The notes under the pieces were generated by a model, which was not told the origin of the DNA, ran no database searches, and saw only the letters and a program-made list of their open reading frames with translations. DNA of 64,000 nucleotides from the NCBI GenBank assembly GCA_009733575.1, contig ML769391.1, forward strand, positions 25,523 through 89,522, given 5' to 3'. The stretch comes from Gymnopus androsaceus JB14. Taxonomy: Eukaryota; Basidiomycota; Agaricomycetes; Agaricales; Omphalotaceae. Both the position numbers and the translations under genes were made by a program. Positions within the stretch are counted from its first letter, which is position 1, and each line of letters begins with the position of its first letter. This document shows positions 11,620-23,540 of the stretch, piece by piece.

Positions 11620-13648
11620 CTATCCTTCAACAAACCTGAAAAAGTTTGACGCAGTGTTTAAATCCACGTTTTCTACAGTGTAAGTAACGCCGCCCACATT
11701 CGCTGTAATTGACAGGAATGTCGATGGCACCAAGGTAACATTTGCTGTGAAAAACGTGTATCCTCCTTCCGGTGGATTACTTTCGTCAAGTTCGAGACTG
11801 ATCACATTTATCGTGGGTAGAAAAGGAGGAGCGGGGGCGGTTGAGACAGGTTGAAATGTAGTAATGGATCCGGTAATTGAAGCCGCATCGCCAAGTATCT
11901 TCATAGAGAACTCACTTCAACATCCCGGTAACACAAACGCAATAATCAGGAAGTACTCACCGCCACAACAAGTCTGAAAACTACAGTAGGGCCTCCTCCA
12001 ACACCTGCACTGCGAAGGACATCGAGAAACAGTGAAAGAGTTGGATCCTGCTCAATCACAAAGCCAGAGCCGCCATTATCAACAACAACGGGATCAGAGC
12101 CATCGTTATTATTGATCTCGAACCAGAATTTGGAAATTGAGGACGTTGCATTAATAGTCGCATTGAAAAAGTCCCGTGTAGCGGCCAGACCCAGTGCTTG
12201 ACCGACTATGCTAAAGGAGACTGACTGAGTGTTGTATGGTTGGACGGAACATCCAGCGGACGGACAGACGGAATCTCCTTGCTGATCAGCCCACAACATA
12301 GTTACTGTGGCGCTCGAACTGAGACTCAGAACCTAAGGATTATTAGTAGTAGCACTAGGATATGAGTACAAGCTTGTCTACGCACTCGCAGGGCAGTCAT
12401 CATAATAAATGCACCGTCTTGGTAAGACAAGAAGGGGTCGTTTATGAGATAGTTGAAAGGCTCAGTAATTGGATCAGTGAGGTTCACGGTACTTGGAACC
12501 GTATTGATCATTCTCTGAAGAAGCGCTGTGCATGTTTCGCTGAATGTATCAGGCGAGAGCAGGCTAGTATACGCATAATCAACTTCTGATCACTGAATCT
12601 CAATGAGCAAAAAGAACATACCTTTGCATGGTAACATTTCCATCGCTCGAAAAAATCCTGAAATCCGATCGTGTGGTAATATTTGGGCCTACGACAAGTA
12701 CATCTTGAGTTGTATTTTGAAGATATTCTGAGATGCTGCCAATGATCCTAGTAGGTTACTAATGCAGAGAAGTATGCGGGATGTACTCACATTGCATTAT
12801 CGAACGCTGGCGTAGTATCAAATGTGTCGACAACGACGGAGGGATCTGTTATAATAGTCGGGAAATCCACTTGTGTGACGCCGCCGATCGTATGTCCACA
12901 TGCAACTAGGGCTATCATCTCTGTTTCGTTGAATCCCTGTTGCCGGAACAATTCTATGTGGGTTGCAAGATCTTGTTGAGGCTCGGGAACAGTCGCTGGG
13001 CCCGCTACAGTGGCATCGACACGACCAGCACTGAAAGGAATGATTGGACCCCCACATCCCACGACGGCGAGCACTGTTCCTAGAGCTATCGTGTCCGCCA
13101 CTATGATATGCAGGGTCAGAAAATATGTCTCTCGATGTTCAATATGAATGAGTACGTACTTCCGAAAAACGGAGTAATGGTCAAAAAAGCGTTGAAGTCG
13201 CCCAGGGACTCAACCAGGTCTTGTCCTACATTCTATAAACCAAGCATCAGATTAGTACTAGTAGAAATGGCGCTGATAATACTAGCCTGAGCCCTATCAA
13301 GTTCATACATAATCGACGCGTCCAGCCCTCCAGTTCCATCATCTACATCGTGAGTTGCCATATCGTGATAAGCCTGTATATACAAAATAGCTATCTCTCA
13401 GTTTCTGTTCAAAACATTCAAATAAGTCCACTACTCACCAGACGAAGCCATTGTGCCGATATAGTCGAATCGTCCCTCGGGTTGCAGTTTGCCACTGCGC
13501 TACCCAATAAACCTTCATAAAGTTGCTGATCTGACCAACTCAACAAAGGGTTTGGCCAATGAAATGTCGGACTCGAGAGGCTCTGAGTGATACCATAACC
13601 AGTCAATGTGCTGGCTATGGCTAGAAGGTGGAGGAGTTGCAACTTCAT
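11620..13648 (-). CDS. secreted class-II-like heme peroxidase
   Basis: A multi-exon gene starts at ATG 13648 with signal peptide MKLQLLHLLAIASTLTGYG. Exon 1 ends QWLRL, and the intron that follows is spliced to AYHDMATHDVDDGTGGLDAS. This supplies the distal Arg (R69) and distal His (H73) with the plant-type spacing of four. The proximal His lies in ALVACGHTIGGV. The downstream exons run through SPDTFSETCTALLQRMINTV and a long C-terminal part rich in beta-type sequence to TAG 11620. The family uses hydrogen peroxide to oxidise organic substrates outside the cell. I cannot see a manganese site or surface Trp well enough to place a subclass. One intron appears to start with GC rather than GT (after the ELDRAQ codons). 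The exon beginning near 12592 joins out of frame by one base, which could be a lesion or a mis-chosen splice site. Confidence 0.8.
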
Positions 13649-14730
13649 GTATGGTCTGAGATGATGGTGTGCTTTGGGACCTAGAGAAAGGATGGGGAGG
13701 TCAGTGTAGAGTAATACTTGGAATAAATACAAAATTTTCTATACCTTCCAGGTACGATGGTAAGGACCCCCAGAGCCCTGACCGGTAATAGGACCTTGGC
13801 ATTCTGTACCTATGTACCTTCCGAATCTGCGGTTTATAATATTCAAACTTACATTTCTGCATTTAGTACCACTTAGTCGGTGATTGATTCCCGCGGCATT
13901 CTTTGAGACCGAGACAGTCTTGAAACGCAACGCCGGCAGTAGGAAATCGAAACTCACATTACTAAGTCCTCAGGCCCGGTGATCTGTCATTTCACCGAAG
14001 CATTGAACTAGGATCCGGAGTAACGACCTAGACAATGTATTTACGAGAAGCTGCCCTGCATTCGAAGGATGTGGAAGCTCAGTTCTATAGCTCACCTCGA
14101 ACTTGGCTGCCATTTGGGAGAACTAATGCACCGATATTTTATGTCGCGTCCGGCGTAGTTGTCGCACTGTGAGAAGAAACACATACTTTTCGCGCCTTAG
14201 GTCTCGCCTAGAGCCATCCGTCCATTTGAATCAAAGGAGGATATGGAGAGGTAAAGATCTGTAAATTCAATGGAAGAACAAAGCAAAAAGGGGAACATCG
14301 GTACTAGCCGAAATGTAGCGAATGGCTAGGGCTGTTCTGGAGGCGCGGTTAGATTGACAGGGGATGTTTTTCAAAAGGGGAAAGATAGTTCAACTCGGAA
14401 AACGAACACTAGTGTCAAGTTCAATTTCGAACAGGAAGCAAGAGAGAATCTTCGAAGCGGAAAGTGAAAGCTTTAGTGGATTCCCGCACCACAGGAGACC
14501 GTAGATGGCATGCACAGGAGAATTAGTTGGAAATTCAAAGCTAGCTTTGAAAAAACACTGGGAACTGTACTATAAGATGTACAACTGTTTTCCAAGTGGG
14601 AGGTATGAGTGCTGATTCGGGGCAGCGGGATACAATCGAGAGTTCAGTGAGGGTTAAACTTTAAGAAGGGAAACTGAGGCGCCTAATGGTCAGCTAGCGA
14701 TTAGCGCCTGTACCAACGTTTGATCATAAA
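13649..14730. other. upstream region of peroxidase, no gene seen
   Basis: I see no convincing gene. CAGCTAGCGATTAGCGCC at 14691-14708 recurs as CAGCTGGCGATTAGCGCC at 862-879, next to the breakpoint of the GATA relic. It may mark the edge of a shared repeat. Confidence 0.35.
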
Positions 14731-14734
14731 CCGC

Positions 14735-15115
14735 CATCTTCACCATCTCGGTCGACGCTCTCTCGATACAAAAGCCGCTCTCCTGTCATAACCTTCCCTG
14801 AAAATCTTGGATTCAATGAGCCTCCATCAAGCTGACTGGCGGAGTTCTTCCAAATCTTCCTTAAAGTCGACTTGAATTTCGCTAGTAATCGACAGTCTGC
14901 ACCTGTCCGACTCCCATGATCAAAGGACCCCGAGATGTAGAGTCTTACTCTAGAGCTAGCGGTGGTGCCGGGACTCCAGAGCTAGAAGTTTACTGGGAGG
15001 AAGCTAGTCCATATAAGGATCATTTATTTCAGATTCTGGCGTTATCCTCAAGACTCAACGGCTTGCATCACGCGGTATATCCCACTGACAGACCACAGGA
15101 GTAGGGTATACCCTG
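14735..15115. repeat. dispersed repeat R1, copy 2, uninterrupted
   Basis: Matches 5488-5765 and then 6380-6420 in order. It contains TCACCATCTCGGTCGACGCT, TCCTGTCATAACCTTCC, AAAGGACCCCGAGATGT, CTAGAGCTAGCGGTG and CACTGACAGACCACAGGAG. Because it is continuous here, it is the reference for recognising the extra segment in copy 1. It has no coding sequence that I can support. Confidence 0.6.
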
Positions 15116-17404
15116 GTCTACCCCTTTGAGCTGCACCAACTAGGATATAACTGAGCTGAAGTGTCCCCGGGTCTCGTCGTCCACTCGTCCCAAAACTTTA
15201 CATACCATGCCCAGCGCCAATTTCAACTAGTTCCTCCACCGTACTCACTGCTCTGGATATGCGAACGAAGAATAGCTGTATTACCACCGGCTACATCGTG
15301 GAGAATACCAGTTTTCACCTTGCATCCCTGCACGCTGCCGCACTTCGAGTAACAGAGAAATAGAGACTCTTGGCGGGACGTGTCAAGGTGGATACCAAAT
15401 CGAAGAGATACCATATCCACGTCCTTCCCGAAAATCATCCTTCCGAATCACCAGTTCATTTCATCACCACCTCGTATAATACATCGACGCTTACCGAATA
15501 TCAGAAAACCAAGCAACTACCATTATCCCACCTCCCATAGAGTACTTCCGGGATCCCTCTGCATCAGCAAATGGGGGGAAAAACTTGCGAGCTTTCGGCG
15601 CTTGCGGAAGCTTTTCTACTTGCACGCAAGCTCGCAAGTAAATTTTTGAGGCTCGTTTGCAATAAATTGTACTAGAAAATAATAAATATTGGTATAAGAA
15701 TTAGTTGTCCTTTTTATTGAAAGCAAATGAATGGTATGTATGAAAGAATAAGCGTTGTGTGCAGAAAAAGATGTGGGCGCGTATGGAAAAATCCGACACT
15801 TGCGGAAAAAACGGGTTGACTTGCGAGGTTGCGGACTTTCGGGCTTTTTGGGGTTGTGCAAGCTTGTACAACCGGCCGCAAGTGCCGAAAGTTTTTCCCC
15901 CCTTTTCCTGATGTGTAACTCAAACGTTACCGCAATGTGCTGCCAAAAGCGCACCTATTCTTTCAATCCAGGCCTCCACTCTAGAGAACTGCATTTGCGT
16001 TGGAGTGACAGTGCCACATGCTCTACTCGATCGCGTAGGACTCGGGTATATCCTTAAGGCGTTGGATTGTGAAATCAAAGGCGTGTCTTAGTTTCCTCCT
16101 TCCTCGGACGGCTCGAAAGTACTTGATCAGGTATGGGAGGAGGCGTCCGTAGGCTCTTTAGCTGAAGAGGATATACCATCTGGCGTATCGACCTTTCGAT
16201 CTCTATTCACGCAAATTCCTGCGATGGGAAGTCTCCTGTCGCTGGTATATACCGTTATTTGCCAAAGTCTGATACCGTCGCGAAAGCCAGTCCGATTTGG
16301 CACCCGACATTGTTTCTGCGATTGTCAAGTGTGCCAAGGAGAATCCTTAATAATACTTACGTTTCTACTGGTGATATCTTGCGGGCGTGGCTGCTGAAGG
16401 TATGGACTGTATATATTGTCTATCGTATCTTTCTGACGGACGTATTGCATCTGATTAGGCAGCGCACAAGCGTGAAAGCCAAACCCTTGGCTACATCGCA
16501 TCGTCAATGTCTCATTTCGAAAAACTCTCGTTGAACTCGTATTCGAAAACTACCCACGGAATCTGGTGCTTCCAACCGTTTTCCGAGTCCCCGCCGTATC
16601 AGCATCATCTCTCCACGAGCTTGCCCTGATTCATCGTCACTCAGTCGAAGAAATCGATCGTTGGAAATCCTTCCAAGCTTCAGCCAAACTGTTCCCTTCC
16701 TAAAGCTTACTCAAAGTGATCATGCAGGGCTTGTTTTTTTTTCACGAGTATTAAAGACCAATCCGTGTGGGTTTATTCCAACTCTTCGGCTGTGGGGTTG
16801 GACAAACTTGAGCTTGATCCAACGCAGCTGACGATGTTTTTCAACTATATGCTTACGGCCCGTTTGAGGCCCCATCGTCTGTCGACACTTTTCACCTACA
16901 CGTTGCGTAATCGCGGGACCATGTTTAACATTGTCGATATGGATGTGCGGATGTGGGATAATGTTGGTTACTCTCAGAAAGGAGAACGGTTTGGATGCTT
17001 TTATTAGATGAGACTCGCCTCTAGGTTGATATATGAAGGATATTTCGCAACCTGTTTGGCCTCATTGTAAACGTTACTCCTTCCTTTACCGGAAACGTGA
17101 ATGAATCATGTACTAAACGGAATCGGGTCACATTCGTGCAGGAGAGGGTATTCAAGGCTTGAGGACGATTGTAGAGCTTGGTCATTGTATGTAAGTTACA
17201 TTTAAGTACAGGGTTTATACATAACAAAATGAAAGATGAGAAGGGCTGGGATTTCTGGAAAGGGAGACCGTTGTATATACAACAGAAGTTCAAGAGATAA
17301 TAATACGAGACTGATGTGACGAGAATGGTATAGGAAGTCTGGAGGCCCGGGATGTCGTTGCAAGAAATCATGCTAATAATGTGCAAAAAGAAAGAAAGAA
17401 AATG
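15116..17404. other. gene-free stretch
   Basis: No gene that I can support. Around 15585-15640 and 15795-15900 there are repeated words of the type TTGCGGAA, CTTGCGA and GCAAGC (for example CTTGCACGCAAGCTCGCAAG), suggesting a decayed repeat. 16020-16700 shows scattered protein-like frames without consistent splice structure. Confidence 0.35.
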
Positions 17405-18198
17405 TCATTTAGAAACCGTCGGTTGATCATGAGCCACTGCAGCGAGCGAATGCAAACTCTGAGCTTTCGAATACATTTCCGCCAAGATGCTGCTGGCGAA
17501 AGCGTCGTCGATAAGAGGAACATCTAGATCCACGGGAGACTGTTTCGACTCCATTTGCTTGGAAAGCTCTGAACGCTAAAAGCAACAATTCTACAGTCAG
17601 AATCACTCAAGGCCTCGAACAAGGTCAAGCTTTCGCGCTCACCTTGAATGGAACATCACGATGGCACTTCCCGCGATGTTTATGCCACAAAGTCGCGTAA
17701 AACGGCCTCCTGCTATCGATCTGGATGTACTTGTCACATGGGATGCACCAAACCCTGTCAGGGCACATCCGACTCGCATCTAGCAGAGGATCATCCTCCA
17801 ACTCGGCTTTACGCTCATGCATGCGACGTTCCACCGCTTCGAGTTTGGTATTCTGCTTTGTCGCCGGTTGAAGACTTCGCGACTGCGGCAGCGCGTAGTC
17901 TGGATCATCCTGAACCTGCCTCCGAGTATTACTCTTCTTCTGATGACGGTGCTGCGAGACGTTCGAGTTTCGTGCGCGAATTAGGACGTGTTTAGGGCTG
18001 TGATTGGATTGTGCAGAGTCGGACGCGACATCGGACTCTGGAGATGAGTACTGCGTCGTGTATGATGGTTCGGCCTCGCAGGTAGAAGAAAGACGCGCGA
18101 AAAGAGTTATTCCTCGCATTATTGAGTGAAGAAGAAGCTGGACTGGCAGCCCAAGTATCGTCAAAGCTGCTGGTACGCGTTCTGAGAGTCGGCATCAT
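17405..18198 (-). CDS. uncharacterised Cys/His-block protein, paralogue of 61228-62057
   Basis: Exon 1 begins with ATG ATG at 18198 and ends with DVPFK. A 67-base intron (17642-17576, GTGAGC...TTTTAG) leads into exon 2, which ends at TGA 17405. The conserved core is RMCPDRVWCIPCDKYIQIDS followed by FYATLWHKHRGKCH. It gives C-x5-C-x2-C plus two His, a plausible zinc-binding unit. Before it come a Ser-rich start, HVLIRARN and a charged helix LEAVERRMHERKAELEDD. Exon 2 carries PLIDDAFASSILAEMYSKAQ, nearly identical in the paralogue. Between the first 32 codons and the core the frame shifts by one near 18070-18110, so this copy may be non-functional. I do not recognise the family. Confidence 0.6.
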
Positions 18199-18597
18199 AA
18201 TACAAATCTAAGGGTAGCGATGCTTATCTTATCTTATCAAATTGATCAATTGATGGCAAACTATTTGGTTACAAGGATGTAACCAAATAAAGTTCTCATT
18301 GTCCTCAGCTTTGACAATGACAATGGCGGCCTATTGTGGTCGGGCATTGTTCTGCTATTTTATAAAAATGCTGGTATTGAGATTAATTCCCCAAACCAAA
18401 CGACCTTGGTATCTGTTCTTTTCTGTTTACTCGCTCGCACTCTCTGCTTCTTCTGTATCCATAACCAAGCCTTAACGTCCCTTGGTACGGTTGGATGTTT
18501 GCTATTTTATTTTATTTTCTAACGATTCATTATAGATTCTCATTAACGCAAATCGCAGAGCGATATTATTCCTACTACTACTACTAGAACGACCACG

Positions 18598-19604
18598 ATG
18601 ATCTCCAACTCCAACAACGCTACTCTCTCCCAGCTTATGACGCTCCTTACGCGTCCCCTGGCATTTGTTTATACCATTCAAACTGTTGCTCAACTCGAGC
18701 TTTTCTTGCACGCCAACTTTGCCTCGATTATTCCGACTCAGCAGCCCATTTCTCCATTCACACTGCTTCTCTCTCCTACTCAACTTCCCCCTACGCCCAT
18801 TTACGCCGCTTGTTTACTCAGCTGGCATCGAATGGGTCCGAGTGGATTCGTGCTTTGGGAGGCAAAGTCATGTATGTGTTTGTCAGAGAAGGCTGTTTGA
18901 AACTGAGGATCGGAGAAACTGGCGACGTTGTTACGCTCTGGGAAGAGGATCCTTCTGACACCGAGATCCCAATGATTTCCAAACTCAGGAATAGGGATAC
19001 TCCGATAATGGAAAAGTTGAGGGGAATGCTTGATTCTGTTCGGGAACGCGCCGTTCAGCAGCCAATCTCCCTGCCGACACTGTTCTCGCTCACGACCTCG
19101 GAAGACGACGACGATTGCATGTCTGACTCTGACAGCGAGTCAACTACCTCTTCCTCTTCCTCCAGTTGTTTCTCGGACATCTCCGCGGAATCGATGACTT
19201 CTGTGTCCTCCTCAGGTTCCGCCTCTTCCCCTAAAAAGACTTCTGTCTACGTTCCTCCCGCTAAAGCTAGACTTGCTGCCGCAGCTGCTCTCGAATCCGA
19301 CTCTATCCCGTCTCGTCGTCTTTCTTCCTTCTCTCTCTCCCACTCCCAACGTCGCTCTGCTCCTGTCGTTGTCGCCCCGAGTAAGCCTCGTACGCGATAC
19401 ACTTACCAAGGTGGTGAGACCGGGGTTGTTACAGGAGGTGTTATGCTTGGGAAGGCGGTTCCCGCTGCTTCTGCTGCTCCTGTCCGTGCAACTGCAACTG
19501 CTACTGCTACTCGCGAGCCTCTCAGGAGGAGTCCAAGGAAGCACACTGGTGCAGTCATGTTGGGTCCGGATTCGGTTTCCAACTGGCGCCGCGCTCGTGC
19601 TTAG
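18598..19604 (+). CDS. BTG/Tob anti-proliferative family protein, one frameshift
   Basis: From ATG 18598 the first frame reads SQLMTLLTRPLAFVYTIQTV, then LELFLHANF, and LPPTPIYAAC. This resembles the N-terminal helices of fungal BTG-domain proteins. At about 18811-18814 one T appears missing from a T run. The second frame then continues FTQLASNGSEWIRALGGK and KLRIGETGDVVTLWEED, which fits the BTG box. The long C-terminal part is acidic and Ser-rich, with RLSSFSLSHSQRR and a Gly/Val stretch, ending at TAG 19604. BTG/Tob proteins recruit the CCR4-NOT deadenylase and restrain growth. Family assignment is from pattern memory. The tail from about 18998 and its 3' flank are duplicated at 25379-26200. 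Confidence 0.6.
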
Positions 19605-19817
19605 AAACGATTGGCTCTACTGGATGGTATCCTTAACTGATGAACATCATCTTGACGACGAACTTTACTGTCTGGAACAATGTCCTTCTCCGCTCGTATT
19701 CGAAATTTCTAAATAGCTATTGCTCTCTGTATTATACGCTTAATCTTGTCTTTGTATCACCACTCTAGTCTCGGTCTTTTTGTAGCATTACAGTAATGTC
19801 ATAACATTCTTCTGAAT

Positions 19818-21423
19818 TCACCGTTTCCAGTGCTCTCGAAACAAACTTAATCTTTGCTCACCGAACTCATTACGCAAGACTAACAAGTAGGTGGGTTTAA
19901 TCCTCAGCGCTTCTCCCTCCTCCTCCGCACCTCGCCAAGGCCATTCCCGCTTACAACTCCCTCCAGAAGGTCAAGTGGAATTCCTCTCAGCCGAGACCGT
20001 ACCGGGTTTTACCCAATCTTCCTTTCTCCCTGTACATGAAGGTAAAATACTGTATATGGGCTGTGTAGACCCACACCTTATCTATGGATGTGAGGTCACA
20101 CTTAACACTAGCAGCCAACTCTTCGACCTGCTTTTTGATGTGCAAAAGGCATTTTTTCGCCGTCTACTTGGTCTCTCTAAAACTTCCATCAAAGCAGCCA
20201 TTTTCTCGGAAACCGGCATTATGCCTCTGCAATTCCGCTGGCTGATACTGGCTCTTCGCTCCCTTTCATACTTCTTAAAAAGACCTGCAGACACATATGT
20301 GAGAGCTGCGCTCAATGAAAGCATTTCCCTTCATACTCAAGGGAAGAGCTCCTGGTTTGGTGATTTAAAGATAAATATCACTAGAGTATGTCCTACCTAC
20401 TCCCTACCAGATGCAGACATTCTTCTCAGTGCAGGACCCGATTCGGATGTGCTGGGTGACTTCACAAAAACAATTACTAATGAAGCACTCCGATGGGTTG
20501 AAAGTGAATTAGAAAGAGTTGACAAACGCTCCTACCTCCTACAACTGCGTCAAGAACCACATGAGAATGGCGGCTCAAAATATCGCACTATGTGGCTTCG
20601 CCAGTACTTAAAGGATATACAAAATGCACAACATCGCAAGGCTCTCACTCGTCTACTCTCTGGTGACCATCCACTAGCTGTTGTTCGCCTCACATGGACA
20701 GACAACCACAGAATACAAGTCCCACATGATGAGAGAGTTTGTCGGTTTTGCAAGCAAGCAGTTGAAACACCTGAGCATGCACTTCTGGAATGCACCCACC
20801 AACCACTGGTAGATCTTAGAAGCAACTTCCTCAGGGAATTTTACCGCTTACAACCAAGACCAGTTGTCCTCAATAATAACATGGATAAAAGATCTTACTT
20901 GGCTTACCTTGCTTCAAGCCAACCAAGCTTCTCTGTCCTTGCCAAGTGGGTATACAGCATGATCAAAGTATACAATGGCACTGTTATGTATGTTCCGGAG
21001 CAATATCGTCGATAATATCAAACAGTAAATAGGAATGAGACTCATAAATAAGTAGTATACCTAAAGCATGTAATTAAGTAGGTGGCTCCCGTAAACTGTC
21101 TGGATCTACAGCAGCGACACACTGTGTCTGTTGCGAGCTCGTCCTTACAGCTAGCGGGAGTCCCAGAGATAACGGTGCTTGCCACACCGAATGCTCTGGA
21201 ACCGGCGTTCAGCACTTGGACCATGCCGTGTAATAGACCTTCCTTCCTTCCTTCCTTCCGTCGCTGGCGTGTATACGCCGTTATGCACCTGTACATATAT
21301 CTACTGTACATTTTCATACCTAGTATACCTAGTACTTACCTTTCTCTTTTTTCTCCTCACCTCTCGTACTAGCTAAGTACAGCGGCAAGTATCAAGCTCC
21401 TGCCATTTCAACCTCTTCCGAAT
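19818..21423 (+). mobile_element. 5'-truncated non-LTR retrotransposon (LINE) insertion
   Basis: The 3' flank of the BTG gene matches 25980-26200 until CTTCTGAAT at 19817. The match resumes at about 21424 with CGTACGAG, so about 1.6 kb was inserted here relative to the other copy. The insert contains the C-terminal part of a reverse transcriptase reading frame (19891-21015). No poly-A tail or clean target duplication is obvious. The reverse-transcriptase catalytic core and the endonuclease are absent, so it cannot move by itself. Confidence 0.75.
19891..21015 (+). CDS. LINE reverse transcriptase, C-terminal fragment
   Basis: An open frame of about 374 codons has no credible ATG at its 5' end, as expected of a truncated element. 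It shows DPHLIYGCEV, VQKAFFRRLLGLSKTS, ETGIMPLQFRWLILALRSL and QHRKALTRLLSGDHPLAVVR, which are characteristic of the region after the polymerase palm in basidiomycete LINE proteins. It ends with a zf-RVT-type knuckle, VCRFC...ETPEHALLEC (C-x2-C-x8-H-x4-C). The frame is uninterrupted over 1.1 kb, so the insertion is fairly recent compared with neighbouring relics. Confidence 0.8.
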   Translation: MGLILSASPSSSAPRQGHSRLQLPPEGQVEFLSAETVPGFTQSSFLPVHEGKILYMGCVDPHLIYGCEVTLNTSSQLFDLLFDVQKAFFRRLLGLSKTSIKAAIFSETGIMPLQFRWLILALRSLSYFLKRPADTYVRAALNESISLHTQGKSSWFGDLKINITRVCPTYSLPDADILLSAGPDSDVLGDFTKTITNEALRWVESELERVDKRSYLLQLRQEPHENGGSKYRTMWLRQYLKDIQNAQHRKALTRLLSGDHPLAVVRLTWTDNHRIQVPHDERVCRFCKQAVETPEHALLECTHQPLVDLRSNFLREFYRLQPRPVVLNNNMDKRSYLAYLASSQPSFSVLAKWVYSMIKVYNGTVMYVPEQYRR

Positions 21424-22044
21424 CGTACGAGCGGAAATTATTCTTGTATTCTTGATCCAGCAAAGTACCGGATACGGTGCGCAGGTATCCACCAGTTGAT
21501 TGTGAAATCCTAGAATACTGAGTGTAGGTTTGTCCAAGCTCCTGGACCTCTGTGCTCCACTCGGTATGTCAATGGCTTTTCATTGGCCAGTAGAGCTCTA
21601 GGCTCAGCATGTCTTGTAAACTGATTTGACTTAGGGCGTTTGGAGGACATGTACAAACTATTCTACGATTTCACAATTAGCTGTATTAGAGGGAAGGCAC
21701 GCTTGATAGGAGCCCAGGGCTTATAACGAAGCAGCACGAATCGCTGCCCAGAAACAGTCGAGCTCACGTTCGAGGACCACGGTAAATATTGAGGAATTCC
21801 AAGCTAAAAAAATCACATTATTTCTTCCGCTCTGCTTGAGTGGAAGATTCTCGATTCCTGGAGAGTTTTTTTCAGACTGCGTAGAGTTTTTTAAAGCGCT
21901 GTGTAGACGCATCAAGCATAACGCATCAAGGATAGAAAGTGGTCCGGGAGCACTGGCAAGAGGCCTCAACGTCAGTCAGTCAGACGAACCGGAGGTCTTC
22001 TTTTTCACTTCGTAACATGCTGCTTCGGCCACAAAAGAAACGCG

Positions 22045-22051
22045 TATAAAA
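22045..22051 (+). promoter_or_regulatory. TATA box of CE8 relic copy 1
   Basis: TATAAAA lies 65 bases before ATG 22110. The same surrounding sequence (ACAAAAGAAACRCGTATAAAA) precedes the intact copy at 26543, so the promoter was duplicated with the gene. Confidence 0.5.
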
Positions 22052-22109
22052 TTCCGCATCTTTTTTCGAAGGGAATCTTGACGCAGTCCTTCCCCCCAAT
22101 AGTGACAGT

Positions 22110-22545
22110 ATGGCTGCCCGCAGCTCATATCTCATCACCCTTCTCACTGTCTTCGTCGCCTATAGCCTTCTTCTCATTGCCTCCGTCGATGCAAATCCAG
22201 TACTAACCGCACCCAAAGCCTCTTTGCGCAAACGTACAGCACGTACTACTGCCCCGTTGGAGCTTTGGTTGTTAGCACAACTCCTGCCAGTGGTCATTTA
22301 GCACTATATCGGCTGCGATCGCTGCTCTCCCCCGACGATGGATCAGCACAGATGATCTTCATCGAAGCAGGAACCTATGAGGAGCAAATCGATATTATCC
22401 GAGTTGGAGCCTTGACTGTAATATGTATTATCGTATATCCTGACCAGTAACTAACGTTTTCTAGTCCTTACTTACAGATCATGGGTGAGACTGAAGGACA
22501 CTGCAAACTACGAGTTGAAACGTTGTTAGTTGAATGCACAATTGC
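22110..22545 (+). pseudogene. pectin methylesterase relic, CE8 copy 1
   Basis: The first 40 codons (signal peptide SSYLITLLTVFVAYSLLL and the pro-segment with RKRTARTTAP) nearly match the intact copy at 26543. Relative to that copy there is a one-base loss after GCCCCG (near 22257), another in GGTCATTTAG (near 22297), and an extra C in CTCCCCCGACG (near 22330). Matching fades after the GGGTGAGACTGAAGGACACTGC segment near 22510. All catalytic segments are absent. This is a dead fragment belonging to the duplicated BTG-CE8 block. Confidence 0.85.
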
Positions 22546-22857
22546 AGGCTATCAAGGCTGAGCATGTTCAATCTGGCTTCAAGATCAATGGAGACTTGTT
22601 TGTGTACTGTGCACTGTGACAGGATGAGGCGAGCACTTGCGTGCAATCGGTACTCTGGAAGAACTGTCAAAGTCCTCACGGGAATCGTCAAGTTGGCAAG
22701 AAACCAGAAGATTGATAGGGAGCGACAGGTACTGAGCGAAGTTCAATGGGAGATAGGGCCTCTTCTTAGACCAAAACAATCACCAAGAAAGTATTTTATC
22801 ATAATTGCGCTTGCTGTACGTATTACAAATGAAAACTAGGATTAAATGCGCCTAAAA

Positions 22858-23540
22858 TTATTGCTCAGTCAATTGTTTGAATTTGTCTATAGGATGGGAA
22901 TGGATAGTAAGCGTTGGCTCACAATAGCTAGGTTCACTACTCACTGTATATCTCATCGTCATCGTCGTCGTCTCATCGTCTTCACTGTCACCTCCCTGCT
23001 TTCGAAGCTAGATAGGATCAGATTAGATAGATGAAAGGGATCAGATTAGCTACTCACATTCTCCCGAATTTGCTATTATCTTCTTCGCTTTCGAATTGGT
23101 CTTCATGTAACGCTAATACACGTCAGCAGTAATCATACAGGAATTAAGCACAGGACTCACGCTCCCTGGTGTATTCTGTATTCATGGTTTCATTATCTGC
23201 GTAATTTTGAGTGCATTGCAAACACAAACGGTACCCAGGCCGAGCCGGCCTGGTACACCTACCATGGCTACACAAAAGAATGCCTATGACGGTATGAAAA
23301 ACATGTGAGCTAGAGGTAAACAAATCCTAACCGTTTTTAACGCGAAACTTGCCTACAGCAGATGTGCCACTGTCAAATTGGCTGGAAGGAGGAGTCGCCA
23401 GTGAGGAGGCGTCTTGGCCTCCAGAAGTGAGGTCTAATTGCAATCATGTAAATGAAATGTAGCCATTGAAACTTGCAGCACATACCACGTTCGCTGGACT
23501 CCTTCACTGGGAAGTGCACGTTGGAGAATCTGGCGGTCAT
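22858..23540 (-). CDS. hypothetical multi-exon protein with Cys4 motif
   Basis: Splicing on the minus strand from ATG 23540 gives MTARFSNVHFPVKESSER, then DLTSGGQDASSLATPPSSQF and GKFRVKNGILLCSHG. The next exon reads RCTRPARPGYRLCLQCTQNY and DNETMNTEYTRERYMK. The cysteines form C-x4-C then C-x2-C, a possible zinc ribbon, followed by a basic stretch KTNSKAKKIIANSGE. The end is unclear: one join stops at 22988, while another frame with an acidic tail (GGDSEDDETTTM) runs to TAA 22858. Introns have normal GT/AG ends. I do not recognise the family. Confidence 0.45.

Noticed and set aside
16020..16700. Possible plus-strand gene
   Set aside because: Only scattered frames with stops and no consistent splice pattern could be found.
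19212..19544. Minus-strand frame opposite the BTG-protein tail (also 25594-25926)
   Set aside because: It is an antisense shadow of a Ser-rich coding sequence and appears in both copies for that reason.
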